Positions 9,142 through 17,521 of a stretch of 45,422 bases of DNA are shown piece after piece. The DNA is taken from positions 1-45,422 of the forward strand of contig NZ_SJOD01000010.1 of the NCBI RefSeq assembly GCF_004331175.1. The letters run 5' to 3'. This stretch comes from Acinetobacter sp. ANC 4178. GTDB taxonomy: Bacteria > Pseudomonadota > Gammaproteobacteria > Pseudomonadales > Moraxellaceae. A program made the position numbers and the translations under genes. Every line of letters starts with the position of its first letter. Position 1 is the stretch's first letter. A model generated the notes under the pieces. It was not told the origin of the DNA, did not search any database, and saw only the letters and a program-made list of their open reading frames with translations.

Positions 9142-9519
9142 GTGAGTTACTATCATATTCTCATTGAAGTGAATGATCATATCAGCACACTTGAACAGAC
9201 ACGTGATCTGGAATTGTTTGATATTATTGAAATTCAGCCTTATCTCCACTCTATTATTCTGCCATATTTCAATGAGCAAGAAATTGAACTGGAAGATGAA
9301 AACATTGAATATCAGGATATTTTGCATTTAGAAATCAAGCAGACATTACTGCCGATTGAGCACCTGATTGAAGAAGAACAACGGCTTTTGCCAAGTGATA
9401 CTGATGTCACCATTACTGCACATGAAATCTTTAACAATCGGGATTTAAGTCAGGATGTAACCACCGTTATTTTTGATATTTTAGAAGCGATCAAACTAGA
9501 TCCCATCGAAATTGAATAA
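9142..9519 (+). CDS. Acidic protein of unknown function
   Basis: I do not recognise a domain. The 125-residue product is strongly acidic (many Glu and Asp), with no signal peptide and no membrane segment, and is probably cytoplasmic. The start is a GTG with GGAG 6 bases ahead; an ATG two bases earlier in another frame runs straight into TGA. The end carries the repeated pattern IKLDPIEIE. It has its own upstream region of 114 bases. A hairpin (9534-9559) separates it from the convergent transglycosylase gene. Confidence 0.75.
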   Translation: MSYYHILIEVNDHISTLEQTRDLELFDIIEIQPYLHSIILPYFNEQEIELEDENIEYQDILHLEIKQTLLPIEHLIEEEQRLLPSDTDVTITAHEIFNNRDLSQDVTTVIFDILEAIKLDPIEIE

Positions 9520-9533
9520 AAATGATGGAACAC

Positions 9534-9559
9534 GATGACGGTGCACATTCACCGTCATC
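9534..9559. terminator. Perfect hairpin between convergent genes, probable terminator
   Basis: GATGACGGTG (9534-9543) pairs perfectly with CACCGTCATC (9550-9559) over a 6-base loop. It lies 14 bases after the acidic protein gene and 13 before the end of the convergent transglycosylase gene. T-runs are weak on both sides, so termination may be partial. Confidence 0.55.
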
Positions 9560-9572
9560 TTCAACATGTTAA

Positions 9573-10874
9573 TTATTTCATCATTAATTTGGCATTTTCC
9601 TTACGTAATACCGCTAAAGTCTGCTGTCCCGCTCGCCCAGTTGGATTTAAACCGAGACGAATTTGCTCATCACGAATCGCTTGTCGGGTTTTATCACCAA
9701 TCAAGCCATCCACTTGACCAACATCATAACCACGATTGAGTAAATATTGCTGAATTTCACGGCGTTCTGCACGCGAGGTACCTGCATCATTGGTTGGCCA
9801 ACTGTGTTGAAAATTACCTTTGCCCTGTAAACGATCCGATAAATGCGCAATCGCTAAGGCATAACTTTCAGCCGCATTATAACTATAAATCGCATCGAAA
9901 TTCTTAAAGACCAAGAACTTAGGACCATTTTCCCCTGCGGGTGCCATTAAGCCTGCTGGGGTACTTTCAGATAAATTCCCCTGAATTAATGCACTACCAT
10001 CAGCACGAGTCAGCCCTTGATTCATCCAGTAAGACAAACTTTTTTTATTACGACGCCCTTCACCTGAAAGAGAAAGATTTGCAGGTATCGTGACTTCAAA
10101 GCCCCAAGGCATTCCTGTTTGCCAACCCCGCTTGGTCAAGAAATTGGCGGTCGAGGCCAAAGCATCGGAAGTACTTGAAACCAAATCACGACGACCATCG
10201 CCGTCAAAATCTACCGCCAATTCTTCATAGGTTGACGGCATAAACTGGGTATGACCAAATGCCCCAGCCCACGAACCTCGTAACTGCTCTTCTCTTAAAT
10301 CACCACGCTGTAAAATACGCATGGTGGCAAAAAACTCTCCACGGAAATAACTTTGGCGGCGGCCCTCACAACTTAACGTGCCTAAAGCCTGTAATAAAGG
10401 ATAACTACCTGAAATATTGCCAAAATTACTTTCAACGCCCCAGACTGCCACCACAGTTTCAGCAGGCACACCATAAGTCTGGGCAACGCGATTCAGTATC
10501 TCACGATGCTGGACTAATTTTTGCCGTCCCATTTCAACCCGTTCATCATCCACCAAACCCGACAAATAATCCCAAATTGGGGTCGAAAATTCAGGTTGAT
10601 AATTTAACTTATCAATCACGCTATAATCAGGCGTCAAATTTTGGCTATAACGATCATAAGTTGAAGCACTAACACCCGCATTCAGGGCTTGGCTCCGTAA
10701 ATTTGATAAACAACCTTGGAAATTATTCTGTGAACTATCACCACTTTGCTTTGTTAAGTTATTGTTATAAGTCGAAACAAATGCAGGGTGACCATTAATA
10801 ATCAGCTCTGCATGGGATTGTGCTGCGACCCAAAAAATGGATCCAAAAATAAAATAATTGATTCGTTTCATCAT
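9573..10874 (-). CDS. Lytic murein transglycosylase, MltB family, with C-terminal peptidoglycan-binding domain
   Basis: Cleaves the glycan strands of peptidoglycan in the periplasm, forming 1,6-anhydro ends. An N-terminal signal peptide (to about residue 22, SHA) has no lipobox, so the protein is soluble rather than a lipoprotein. The SLT_2 domain spans about 50-345 with the catalytic Glu148 in VWGVESNFG and the conserved GSWAGAFGHTQFMPSTY and DFDGDGRRDL motifs. A PG_binding_1 domain (RREIQQYLLNRGYDVGQVDG) fills about 365-425. Three starts compete: GTG 10877, ATG 10874 and ATG 10871; the GAAAG site favours one of the ATGs. One copy of the 12-mer array begins 10 bases upstream of the start. 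Confidence 0.92.
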   Translation of the reverse strand: MMKRINYFIFGSIFWVAAQSHAELIINGHPAFVSTYNNNLTKQSGDSSQNNFQGCLSNLRSQALNAGVSASTYDRYSQNLTPDYSVIDKLNYQPEFSTPIWDYLSGLVDDERVEMGRQKLVQHREILNRVAQTYGVPAETVVAVWGVESNFGNISGSYPLLQALGTLSCEGRRQSYFRGEFFATMRILQRGDLREEQLRGSWAGAFGHTQFMPSTYEELAVDFDGDGRRDLVSSTSDALASTANFLTKRGWQTGMPWGFEVTIPANLSLSGEGRRNKKSLSYWMNQGLTRADGSALIQGNLSESTPAGLMAPAGENGPKFLVFKNFDAIYSYNAAESYALAIAHLSDRLQGKGNFQHSWPTNDAGTSRAERREIQQYLLNRGYDVGQVDGLIGDKTRQAIRDEQIRLGLNPTGRAGQQTLAVLRKENAKLMMK

Positions 10875-10883
10875 CACTTTCGT

Positions 10884-11417
10884 TTTAAATTCAAATTATG
10901 CGCTTACCTTAACACCCCAGTATAAAATTGACAGACAAGAAACGTAAAATTTGAATTCATTTTCTAGATTTTAAATTCATATTTGGTTTTTAAATTTAAA
11001 AATAGTTATCCACACCCCAAGTCAAAACTTGATTTAAATTCAAAAACAGTCGTTTTAAATTTAAAACGTAAAATTTGAATTTAAAGCACGTTATCCACAG
11101 TCGTATTTTTTAAATTCAAAGCCAATAAACCCGAAATTTAGACAAATTCAACGCTCATCATTATATTCAAGCAGGTTTTTGAATTCAAAACCTCTGTTTT
11201 AAATTCATAGATCCATGCTTTTAAATTTAAAAATTTGAATTTAAAGATACAATCCTACTTTAAATTCAAATTCTCCATCCTCAAGCGATTATTTAAATTC
11301 AAAAGTGCCGCTTTGAATTTAAATACCTTTTTTAAATTCAAATAATTTATCCACAATTGATGTTTCAGACTTCTTTTAAATTCAAACTTTCCACAACAAC
11401 CCAGTTTTAAATTCAAA
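10884..11417. repeat. Array of 18 palindromic AT-rich 12-mers (TTTRAATTYAAA) with three DnaA boxes
   Basis: The gene-free region between the transglycosylase and purK holds 15 exact matches to TTTRAATTYAAA, starting at 10884, 10989, 11033, 11054, 11074, 11109, 11178, 11220, 11234, 11259, 11292, 11312, 11331, 11375 and 11406, plus three 10/12 matches at 10950, 10970 and 11198. Eight of the 17 start-to-start distances are 19-22 bases, and two are 31 and 33, so many copies lie about two or three helical turns apart. Three perfect DnaA boxes (TTATCCACA) lie at 11006, 11091 and 11347, all in the same direction, each 5-6 bases after a repeat copy. The same 12-mer occurs three times in oriC. Function unknown: possibly DnaA titration, an origin-like element or a nucleoid-protein array. 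Confidence 0.9.
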
Positions 11418-11567
11418 ATATTTTTCTATTTTTTTATTCTTTAACAACCCAAATACACGATTAATAGCTTATTTTTCATCCACGCAATACACAACAAAAA
11501 GCTAAAATTTACGATAAAAGGTACGGTCTAAATGCAAGGTCGCGTAGCATGCCTGAGTTCTAGGCAT
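11418..11567. other. Remainder of the gene-free region before the purK terminator
   Basis: About 150 bases of AT-rich sequence follow the 12-mer array. I see no coding frame with a ribosome site, no further 12-mer and no perfect DnaA box here; a degenerate one (TCATCCACG) lies at 11477. Confidence 0.5.
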
Positions 11568-11600
11568 AAAAAAAGCGATCCACAGAGTGATCGCTTTTTT
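11568..11600. terminator. Bidirectional terminator downstream of purK
   Basis: GCGATC and GATCGC pair over an 8-base loop, flanked by runs of seven A and six T, so it can work in both directions. It lies 17 bases after the end of the leftward purEK operon and insulates it from the AT-rich array. Confidence 0.88.
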
Positions 11601-11617
11601 GCTAAACAGTTTGGGAT

Positions 11618-12739
11618 TTAAATGGTCATATCTTCGCTTAATGCCAAAGGCACAGGCAAAATTTTCGCCAATTGACGGCATAAGCTGGTCAGTTGGCTGC
11701 TGTCATTCGGCATTAAAGTAATGTGACCGATTTTGCGACCCGCACGTTCTGTTTTGTTATACAAATGCAGATGTGCGCCATTTAATGCCAAAACCTGCTC
11801 AGATTTTGGATATTGACCGATAATATTGATCATCACGGTAGGGCGGACCACTTCGGTTGAACCCAAAGGCAAGCCTGCAACTGCGCGAATATGATTTTCA
11901 AATTGCGAACAGACTGCACCTTCAATCGACCAGTGACCTGAGTTATGTACACGTGGTGCCATTTCATTGGCAAAGAGACCTTGTTCTGTCACAAACAATT
12001 CTAGTGTTAACACACCCACATAGTTCAAATGATTCAACAAGCGCGTGATGTAATCTTGTGCCGCTGGCTGTAAATCTGCGCTGTTTGGCGCAGGAACAAT
12101 CGAATGCGACAGGATCCCGTGATGGTGATGATTTTCAGCCAAAGGCCAAGTTTTTACTTCACCATCCTGACCACGTACTGCAATGATGGAAACCTCACGC
12201 GAGAACGTCACAAAACTTTCTGCAATCAAGCTTTTTGCTGGACCCAATTCAGCCCATGCTTGCTCAATTTGGTCTTCACTGCGCAATACAAACTGACCTT
12301 TGCCATCATAACCACCAGTAGCTGTTTTCAGTACCAGTGGTAAGCCTAGCATCGCGACGGCTTGTTGTAGACTCTCTAAAGAATCTACCGCTTGATACGG
12401 TGCAACAGGAATCTGCAATTGATCGAATAAGGCTTTTTCCATTAAACGATTTTGTGCAGTCGCTAAAGCTTGACGTGGCGGGTGAATGGCTTTGCTTTGC
12501 GTCAAAAGATCAACATCTGCCAGTGGCGTATTTTCAAATTCCAGACTAAAAACGTCAGCGCTTTGAATAAACTGTTGCAGGCCTTGTTCGGCTTGGCTTG
12601 AAATCACCTGACCTAAAGCTGCGGAAGGGCAGTCTGTATCTGCTTCATAGAAGGTACATTGAATATTCAGTGGCAAAGCAGCTTGCGCCATCATGCGACC
12701 CAATTGACCACCACCAAAAATACCGATGGTTTTGTTCAT
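11618..12739 (-). CDS. purK: N5-carboxyaminoimidazole ribonucleotide synthase
   Basis: ATP-grasp enzyme of purine synthesis that converts AIR, bicarbonate and ATP to N5-CAIR. The 373-residue product starts with the nucleotide-binding fold IGIFGGGQLGRMMAQAA and has the ATP-grasp features KTATGGYDGKGQ (about residue 137 on), the EVSII strand, and the metal-site region ELFV...NEMAPRVHNSGHW near 243-273. The length is typical. It lies 15 bases downstream of purE in the same direction, so purEK form an operon, and a terminator follows. Confidence 0.96.
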   Translation of the reverse strand: MNKTIGIFGGGQLGRMMAQAALPLNIQCTFYEADTDCPSAALGQVISSQAEQGLQQFIQSADVFSLEFENTPLADVDLLTQSKAIHPPRQALATAQNRLMEKALFDQLQIPVAPYQAVDSLESLQQAVAMLGLPLVLKTATGGYDGKGQFVLRSEDQIEQAWAELGPAKSLIAESFVTFSREVSIIAVRGQDGEVKTWPLAENHHHHGILSHSIVPAPNSADLQPAAQDYITRLLNHLNYVGVLTLELFVTEQGLFANEMAPRVHNSGHWSIEGAVCSQFENHIRAVAGLPLGSTEVVRPTVMINIIGQYPKSEQVLALNGAHLHLYNKTERAGRKIGHITLMPNDSSQLTSLCRQLAKILPVPLALSEDMTI

Positions 12740-12754
12740 AACTTGTGTCCCGTT

Positions 12755-13270
12755 TTAAGCTTGACCCGGAATATTATTGCCTGCCACTTTTTCTGTTTGA
12801 GCAGCACGGAAGTTTGCTACATTTTCGGCAATCTCTGGACGCGTCAAACCAAGAATTTGCGCCGCCATAATGGCCGCATTGGTTGCACCCGCAGGGCCAA
12901 TTGCTAAAGTACCAACTGCAATACCTGCTGGCATTTGTACAATTGAAAGTAGGGAATCAACACCATTTAAAATAGAAGATTTTACAGGTACACCCAAGAC
13001 TGGTAAGTCAGTTTTTGCTGCGCACATACCTGGTAAATGTGCTGCGCCGCCTGCGCCTGCAATAATCACTTGAATACCACGATCACGCGCAGTTTCAGCA
13101 TATTCAAATAAACGATCTGGGGTACGGTGTGCAGAAACCACTTCAGCTTCAAATGGGACACCAAGTTGCTTAAGCATATTGGCAGTGTGTTCGAGAGTCG
13201 CCCAATCAGATTGAGAACCCATGATAATTCCTACGAGGGGTTGAGCGTCTTGTGCTGCGGCCGCATTCAT
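12755..13270 (-). CDS. purE: N5-carboxyaminoimidazole ribonucleotide mutase
   Basis: Class I PurE, converting N5-CAIR to CAIR in purine synthesis right after PurK. Using the ATG at 13270 the product is 171 residues, with GSQSDW at 18-23, SAHRTP at 46-51 and the AGGAAHLPG motif of the active site. I chose this start because a GGAA site lies 8 bases upstream and the length fits the family; the frame is open to 13348, which would add 26 residues not usual for PurE. First gene of the purE-purK operon. Confidence 0.95.
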   Translation of the reverse strand: MNAAAAQDAQPLVGIIMGSQSDWATLEHTANMLKQLGVPFEAEVVSAHRTPDRLFEYAETARDRGIQVIIAGAGGAAHLPGMCAAKTDLPVLGVPVKSSILNGVDSLLSIVQMPAGIAVGTLAIGPAGATNAAIMAAQILGLTRPEIAENVANFRAAQTEKVAGNNIPGQA

Positions 13271-13565
13271 TGCTAATGTTCCAGAGACTAGAGTGAAGGA
13301 GGATAAATCTCGACGAGAGCCAAGCTTTAAATGGTTCAGAAGCCCCATATTATAGACTGATTTTTCATCTCTCCAAAATTTAAGCAGGGCTAGAGCGAGA
13401 TATTTTTAGTTTTTTTTTCGATAAAAATAAGGAAATGATTCCCTTGATGAAAAAATAAGTCGCTCTAAGGGCTATTTTGACCGTTCTATAGCGAACCGAT
13501 TGCAGTAAGTTTTTTACATCCTCTCAAAAAACCACGCACTACAACCTTAATTGCCCTGAAAGCAA

Positions 13566-13916
13566 TTATTGACTTCTAAATACGAAATACACACAACCTA
13601 ATAAGCAAAGGCCCGCCCAGAGATAATCCAATTTAAAGGGTTGTTTAAACAGATAAATCATAAAGGGCACAAAAATCACTAAGGTCATGACTTCTTGGGT
13701 AATTTTCATTTGCCCTACAGACCAACCATCCTGTGCCAAGAGACGTGTAGCAGGGATCATGAAGGCATATTCTAATAGCGCGATTAACCAGCCAAATAGT
13801 ATCGCTTGCCACAATGGCGCACCATGTAAAAATTTTAGATGTCCGTACCAAGCCAATGTCATAAAACAATTCGATATGACTAACAATGCAAATGGGATCA
13901 TCATGGTATTCATCAT
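13566..13916 (-). CDS. DUF486 / DMT-family small membrane protein
   Basis: A 116-residue, very hydrophobic protein with four predicted membrane segments (about 5-25, 34-54, 70-90 and 95-113). The pattern ITQEVMTLVIFVPF followed by DYLWAGLCLLGCVYFVFR is typical of the DUF486 family, which is related to small drug/metabolite transporters. No substrate is known for the family. It is divergent from mpl across about 240 bases. Confidence 0.85.
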   Translation of the reverse strand: MMNTMMIPFALLVISNCFMTLAWYGHLKFLHGAPLWQAILFGWLIALLEYAFMIPATRLLAQDGWSVGQMKITQEVMTLVIFVPFMIYLFKQPFKLDYLWAGLCLLGCVYFVFRSQ

Positions 13917-14158
13917 TACACTACATTCACAATTAAGACCTTAAATAGGCTCAAAAGTATAAGCCAAAGCGCTCTTTTTAGGGAATTTTATCGACTTTAA
14001 TCTTGGCTAAATCTGTCGTGGATGAACTGTCTAAATTGATACAAGAAAAACTATCTTTTCGCTAAGAGCCTTGTTATCGTTGCTGTCAAATCGAATCAAT
14101 TCTGACAACAACACCAATTACGAAGTGCTGTGTCAAAAAGCAGTGGAGTTAAAGATCA

Positions 14159-15523
14159 ATGCATCTGCATATTTTGGGTATTTGCGGCACCTTTATGGGT
14201 TCATTGGCGTTATTAGCGCGAGATTTAGGACATAAGGTGACAGGTTCAGATCTGAACGTTTATCCGCCGATGTCCACTCAACTGGAAAATGCAGGCATTA
14301 CTTTAATGCAAGGCTATGATCGTAGCCATTTACAACCACATCCCGATTTAGTCATTGTCGGCAATGCCATGAAACGTGGCATTGATGCGGTTGAATATAT
14401 GCTCAATGAGGGTTTACCGTATATTTCAGGTCCACAATTCCTTGCAGATCATGTCTTACAAGGTAAACATGTCCTCGGCGTTGCAGGCACCCATGGTAAA
14501 ACCACCACCACCACCATGTTGGCGTGGGTTCTTGATCAAGCAGGATTGGAACCAGGCTTTTTAATTGGCGGTGTGCCTTTAGGTTTTTCTGAAAGTGCGC
14601 GTTTAGGCGGCGGAAAATATTTCTGTGTTGAAGCCGATGAATACGACTCGGCATTTTTCGACAAACGTTCTAAGTTTGTGCATTACCATCCAAAAACCGC
14701 AATTTTGAACAACCTTGAATTTGACCATGCCGACATTTTTGATGATTTGGCTGCCATTCAAAAACAATTTCATCATTTAGTTCGTACCATTCCAAGTGAA
14801 GGTCGCATTATTGCCCCAATTACTGAAAGCAATATTGATGAAGTATTGAAAATGGGCTGTTGGACACCTGTAGTGCGTACTTCTTTAGATACACATCCTG
14901 AAGCGGAATTGTATGCAGAACAACTTTCGGCAGATGGCTCGCACTTTAAAGTATTGCAGCACGGCGTAGTCAAAGGCGAAGTGAAGTGGAACATGACTGG
15001 GCAGCATTCAGTAGCAAATGCCTTAGCCACTTTAGCTGCGGCGGAACATGTCGGTGTAAGCATTGAAACAGCCTGTGAAGCATTGTCTCACTTTGGTGGG
15101 GTTAAGCGCCGTATGGAGTTATTGGGCACTGTTCGTGGCGTCGAAGTCTATGATGACTTTGCCCATCATCCTACTGCGATTGATACCACACTCGAAGGCG
15201 CACGTAAGCGTTTAGGTGAGCGTAAACTGTGGGCAATTATTGAACCGCGTTCAAACACCATGCGTATGGGTAGCCATAAAGATGGGCTGGCATATTCGGC
15301 ACGTCTGGCAGATGAAGTGATTTGGTATCAACCTGAAGGTTTGGACTGGGATTTACAACCTGTGATTGATGCTGCATCCAATAAAGCCATTGTGGCACGT
15401 TCACTTGAAGATATTATTCAGACGGTGGTGACGGAAGCAGGAGAGGGTGATGCCGTGGTGATTATGTCCAACGGTGGTTTTGGAGGTTTACATCAAAAAT
15501 TAATCACCGCTTTAAAAGCCTAA
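14159..15523 (+). CDS. mpl: UDP-N-acetylmuramate:L-alanyl-gamma-D-glutamyl-meso-diaminopimelate ligase
   Basis: Murein-recycling ligase that joins the recovered tripeptide directly to UDP-MurNAc, in the cytoplasm. The 454-residue product is a Mur ligase: N-terminal HILGICGTFMGSLALLARDLGH, ATP-binding VAGTHGKTTTTTM at 108-120, and a C-terminal ligase domain with VYDDFAHHPTAI and the IIEPRSNTMRMGSH segment typical of Mpl rather than MurC. A GGAG site lies 11 bases ahead of the start. Murein release by transglycosylases such as the MltB-like protein 4 kb away provides its substrate. A terminator shared with the convergent GNAT gene follows. Confidence 0.96.
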   Translation: MHLHILGICGTFMGSLALLARDLGHKVTGSDLNVYPPMSTQLENAGITLMQGYDRSHLQPHPDLVIVGNAMKRGIDAVEYMLNEGLPYISGPQFLADHVLQGKHVLGVAGTHGKTTTTTMLAWVLDQAGLEPGFLIGGVPLGFSESARLGGGKYFCVEADEYDSAFFDKRSKFVHYHPKTAILNNLEFDHADIFDDLAAIQKQFHHLVRTIPSEGRIIAPITESNIDEVLKMGCWTPVVRTSLDTHPEAELYAEQLSADGSHFKVLQHGVVKGEVKWNMTGQHSVANALATLAAAEHVGVSIETACEALSHFGGVKRRMELLGTVRGVEVYDDFAHHPTAIDTTLEGARKRLGERKLWAIIEPRSNTMRMGSHKDGLAYSARLADEVIWYQPEGLDWDLQPVIDAASNKAIVARSLEDIIQTVVTEAGEGDAVVIMSNGGFGGLHQKLITALKA

Positions 15524-15535
15524 TTTTATCCATTT

Positions 15536-15560
15536 AAAAGCCCGCTACGGCGGGCTTTTT
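15536..15560. terminator. Bidirectional terminator between mpl and the GNAT gene
   Basis: GCCCGC/GCGGGC stem (15540-15545, 15550-15555) with a TACG loop, an A-run in front and five T behind. It lies between the two convergent stop codons. Confidence 0.85.
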
Positions 15561-15573
15561 GCTATCAGAAATA

Positions 15574-15858
15574 TTATGCTGCCACATCCAATAAACTTTG
15601 ATCACGTTTAAACATCACATCGACATAAGCACACACGGGTACAATTTTTAACTGTTGTTCGCGTGCATATTCGACCAATACATCCAACAACTGACGTGCC
15701 ACACCTTGACCACGTAAACTATCATCCACCCAAGTATGGTCAGCCACAATGGTAGACGCATCGCGCCAGATATAGGTGATTTCAGCAATACGTTGACCCG
15801 CAGCATCATTCAAAAAAAACTCACCTTTTTCGGCATTATTATGGTGTTGGAATTGCAT
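15574..15858 (-). CDS. Small GNAT-family N-acetyltransferase (YjdJ-like)
   Basis: A 94-residue minimal GNAT domain with the acetyl-CoA binding motif RGQGVARQLLD near residues 49-59 and the paired strands AEITYIW and IVADHTWVDDSLRG. The family, like E. coli YjdJ and human GTLF3B, has no known substrate. I chose the ATG at 15858 because an AGAGGAAA ribosome site precedes it; an upstream start at 15897 would add 13 residues. It is convergent with mpl. Confidence 0.85.
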   Translation of the reverse strand: MQFQHHNNAEKGEFFLNDAAGQRIAEITYIWRDASTIVADHTWVDDSLRGQGVARQLLDVLVEYAREQQLKIVPVCAYVDVMFKRDQSLLDVAA

Positions 15859-16054
15859 GCTCAGTTTTCCTCTATACAGATGAATTGCAGTTAACATGCC
15901 ATAAGCCCTATAGGAAAAACACCCTTTTTTTTAAGCGCATCGACCAAAGTTTAAAATCTGGTTACACCTTATATTAGAAATCCCTAGTTCAAGGGATGAA
16001 GCTCACGCCCATTTATTTCTATGCTAAATAGACAGCACGCACAGGAGTAGCGGC

Positions 16055-16144
16055 ATGTTAATTTATTTTGTATTAATGCTCTGTGGCTCGTTATTGGCAA
16101 AAATTTTAATTCAATATGATAACGTCGTTCCATTGAAGCTTTAA
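16055..16144 (+). CDS. Possible 29-residue hydrophobic small protein
   Basis: ATG at 16055 has an AGGAG site 7 bases ahead (16043-16047). The frame encodes 29 residues with a hydrophobic N-terminal half (LIYFVLMLCGSLLAKILI) and then stops. It fits a small single-span membrane protein, but there is no homology evidence and a frame this short can arise by chance. It lies 150 bases before the manganese riboswitch and is not clearly tied to it. Confidence 0.35.
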   Translation: MLIYFVLMLCGSLLAKILIQYDNVVPLKL

Positions 16145-16295
16145 AATTGACGTCTTTATTGTTTAGCCTTGATTAAACGCATAGATCAAGGGCCAACAGA
16201 TTTAACTCGATCATATTTGCTTTATATTTGCACTTTTGTAGAAAATATGCGATTCTTGCCGCATCATTTGGACTCAGTCCAATACAGAATTTGAA

Positions 16296-16421
16296 CAAGG
16301 GGAGTAGCCTCCTCCAGACGTCATCCACAGCTTATTGGGATGACGTGTCAGAATATCGTCATTACACTTTGCAAAAAGTCGGTATCTGAGCATTACCTAG
16401 GGTAATGTAGGCAAGACCTTG
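16296..16421 (+). promoter_or_regulatory. yybP-ykoY manganese riboswitch (aptamer)
   Basis: The conserved 5' block GGGGAGTAG (16299-16307) and 3' block GCAAGACC (16411-16418) of the yybP-ykoY aptamer are both present, about 105 bases apart and separated by hairpin-forming arms, for example GACGTCATCC with GGATGACGT. The closing helix pairs CAAGG (16296-16300) with CCTTG (16417-16421). Family members bind Mn2+ and turn on manganese exporters, TerC/Alx proteins among them, which fits the gene just downstream. Confidence 0.88.
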
Positions 16422-16473
16422 ATCATGTTGACACAGATGTTTATTTCATCTGGCAACAGGTCAAGGTTTTTTT
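16416..16473 (+). terminator. Riboswitch expression platform: intrinsic terminator overlapping the aptamer
   Basis: ACCTTGA (16416-16422), TGTTG (16426-16430) and CAGATG (16434-16439) pair in order with CATCTG (16447-16452), CAACA (16454-16458) and TCAAGGT (16461-16467), followed by a run of seven T. The 5' arm reuses the CCTTG that closes the aptamer, so aptamer and terminator exclude each other. This predicts transcriptional control: Mn2+ stabilises the aptamer, blocks the terminator and lets the terC gene be read. Confidence 0.85.
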
Positions 16474-16503
16474 GTGGCCAATTGCCAGATGTGGAGGATT
16501 TTT

Positions 16504-17466
16504 ATGGAATCTATCGGCAATTTATGGCTGTATTTGGTCTTCTTCGGCATTGTCATTATCATGCTGTTGATCGACTTTCTCGGATTTAAACAAAAACAAG
16601 GGCAACCCGTTGCCATTAAAACAGCTGCTTACTGGAGCATTGCTTGGGTCAGTGTCGCGATGTTATTCGCAGGTGGCCTCTGGTTGTATTTACAACAAAC
16701 CGTGGGGGTTGCAATTGCCAACCAAAAAACCATGGAATATATCGCGGGTTATTTACTGGAAAAATCCTTAGCGATTGATAATGTCTTTGTTTGGCTCATG
16801 ATTTTTGCGGCTTTTGCGATTCCACCGGCTTTACAACGTAAAATCTTGCTCTACGGCGTACTCGGTGCAATTGTACTACGGACCATTTTTATTTTTATTG
16901 GTGCATGGTTTGTCCAAGAATTCTCTTGGATTCTATACCTGTTCGGCGCGTTCTTGGTTTACACAGGCTTCAAATTCCTGAAAGGGCAAGATGACGAACC
17001 CGACATCGAGAACATGGCGTTATTGAAATGGTTACGTAAACATTTGCGTATCACGCCACAACTGCAAGGGGACAAGTTCTTTGTTCGTCAGAATGGCGTA
17101 CTGTGGTTTACGCCGTTATTTTTAGTCCTGATTCTGGTTGAAGCGTCGGATGTGATTTTTGCGGTAGATTCAATTCCTGCGATCTTTGCCGTCACCAGTG
17201 ATCCGTTTATTGTGTTAACAGCAAACCTGATGGCGATTTTAGGTCTGCGTGCGATGTTCTTCCTGCTCTCTGGCGCGGCGTCGAAGATGCATTACCTACC
17301 GTATGGTCTTGGAATCATCCTGTTGTTTATTGGTTTTAAAATGTTGATGCTAGATGTATTCCACATGCCAATCTGGATTTCATTAGGCTTTATTGTGCTT
17401 GTATTAAGCATTACCGCGTGGCTCTCCATTCGCCACAATAAAAAGCAAGAAAATCCATCGGATTAA
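16504..17466 (+). CDS. TerC/Alx family integral membrane protein, probable manganese exporter
   Basis: A 320-residue inner-membrane protein with about nine membrane segments and the TerC signatures: YIAGYLLEKSLAIDNVFVW, with conserved acidic residues inside the membrane, and ILVEASDVIFAVDSIPAIFAVT in the second half. It is close to E. coli Alx, which works in manganese export and is controlled by the same riboswitch class. The ATG at 16504 has a GGAGG site 5 bases upstream; an in-frame GTG at 16474 lies at the terminator T-run and is unlikely. The riboswitch upstream argues strongly for a manganese role, although the family is also annotated as tellurium resistance. Confidence 0.92.
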   Translation: MESIGNLWLYLVFFGIVIIMLLIDFLGFKQKQGQPVAIKTAAYWSIAWVSVAMLFAGGLWLYLQQTVGVAIANQKTMEYIAGYLLEKSLAIDNVFVWLMIFAAFAIPPALQRKILLYGVLGAIVLRTIFIFIGAWFVQEFSWILYLFGAFLVYTGFKFLKGQDDEPDIENMALLKWLRKHLRITPQLQGDKFFVRQNGVLWFTPLFLVLILVEASDVIFAVDSIPAIFAVTSDPFIVLTANLMAILGLRAMFFLLSGAASKMHYLPYGLGIILLFIGFKMLMLDVFHMPIWISLGFIVLVLSITAWLSIRHNKKQENPSD

Positions 17467-17487
17467 ACCTGATGAATTGATCTTAGG

Positions 17488-17521
17488 AAGACAGATTGAG
17501 TTCGCTGAATCTGTCTTTTCT
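17488..17521 (+). terminator. Terminator after the terC gene
   Basis: GACAGATT (17490-17497) pairs with AATCTGTC (17508-17515), followed by four T. It starts 24 bases after the stop codon. Confidence 0.7.

Noticed and set aside
10884..11417. CRISPR array or tandem-repeat locus
   Set aside because: The unit is only 12 bases and palindromic, spacing varies from 14 to 69 bases, spacers are not unique sequences of constant length, and no cas genes are present.
16504..17466. Tellurium resistance as the main role of the TerC protein
   Set aside because: No other ter genes are present, and the manganese riboswitch upstream argues for an Alx-type manganese role.
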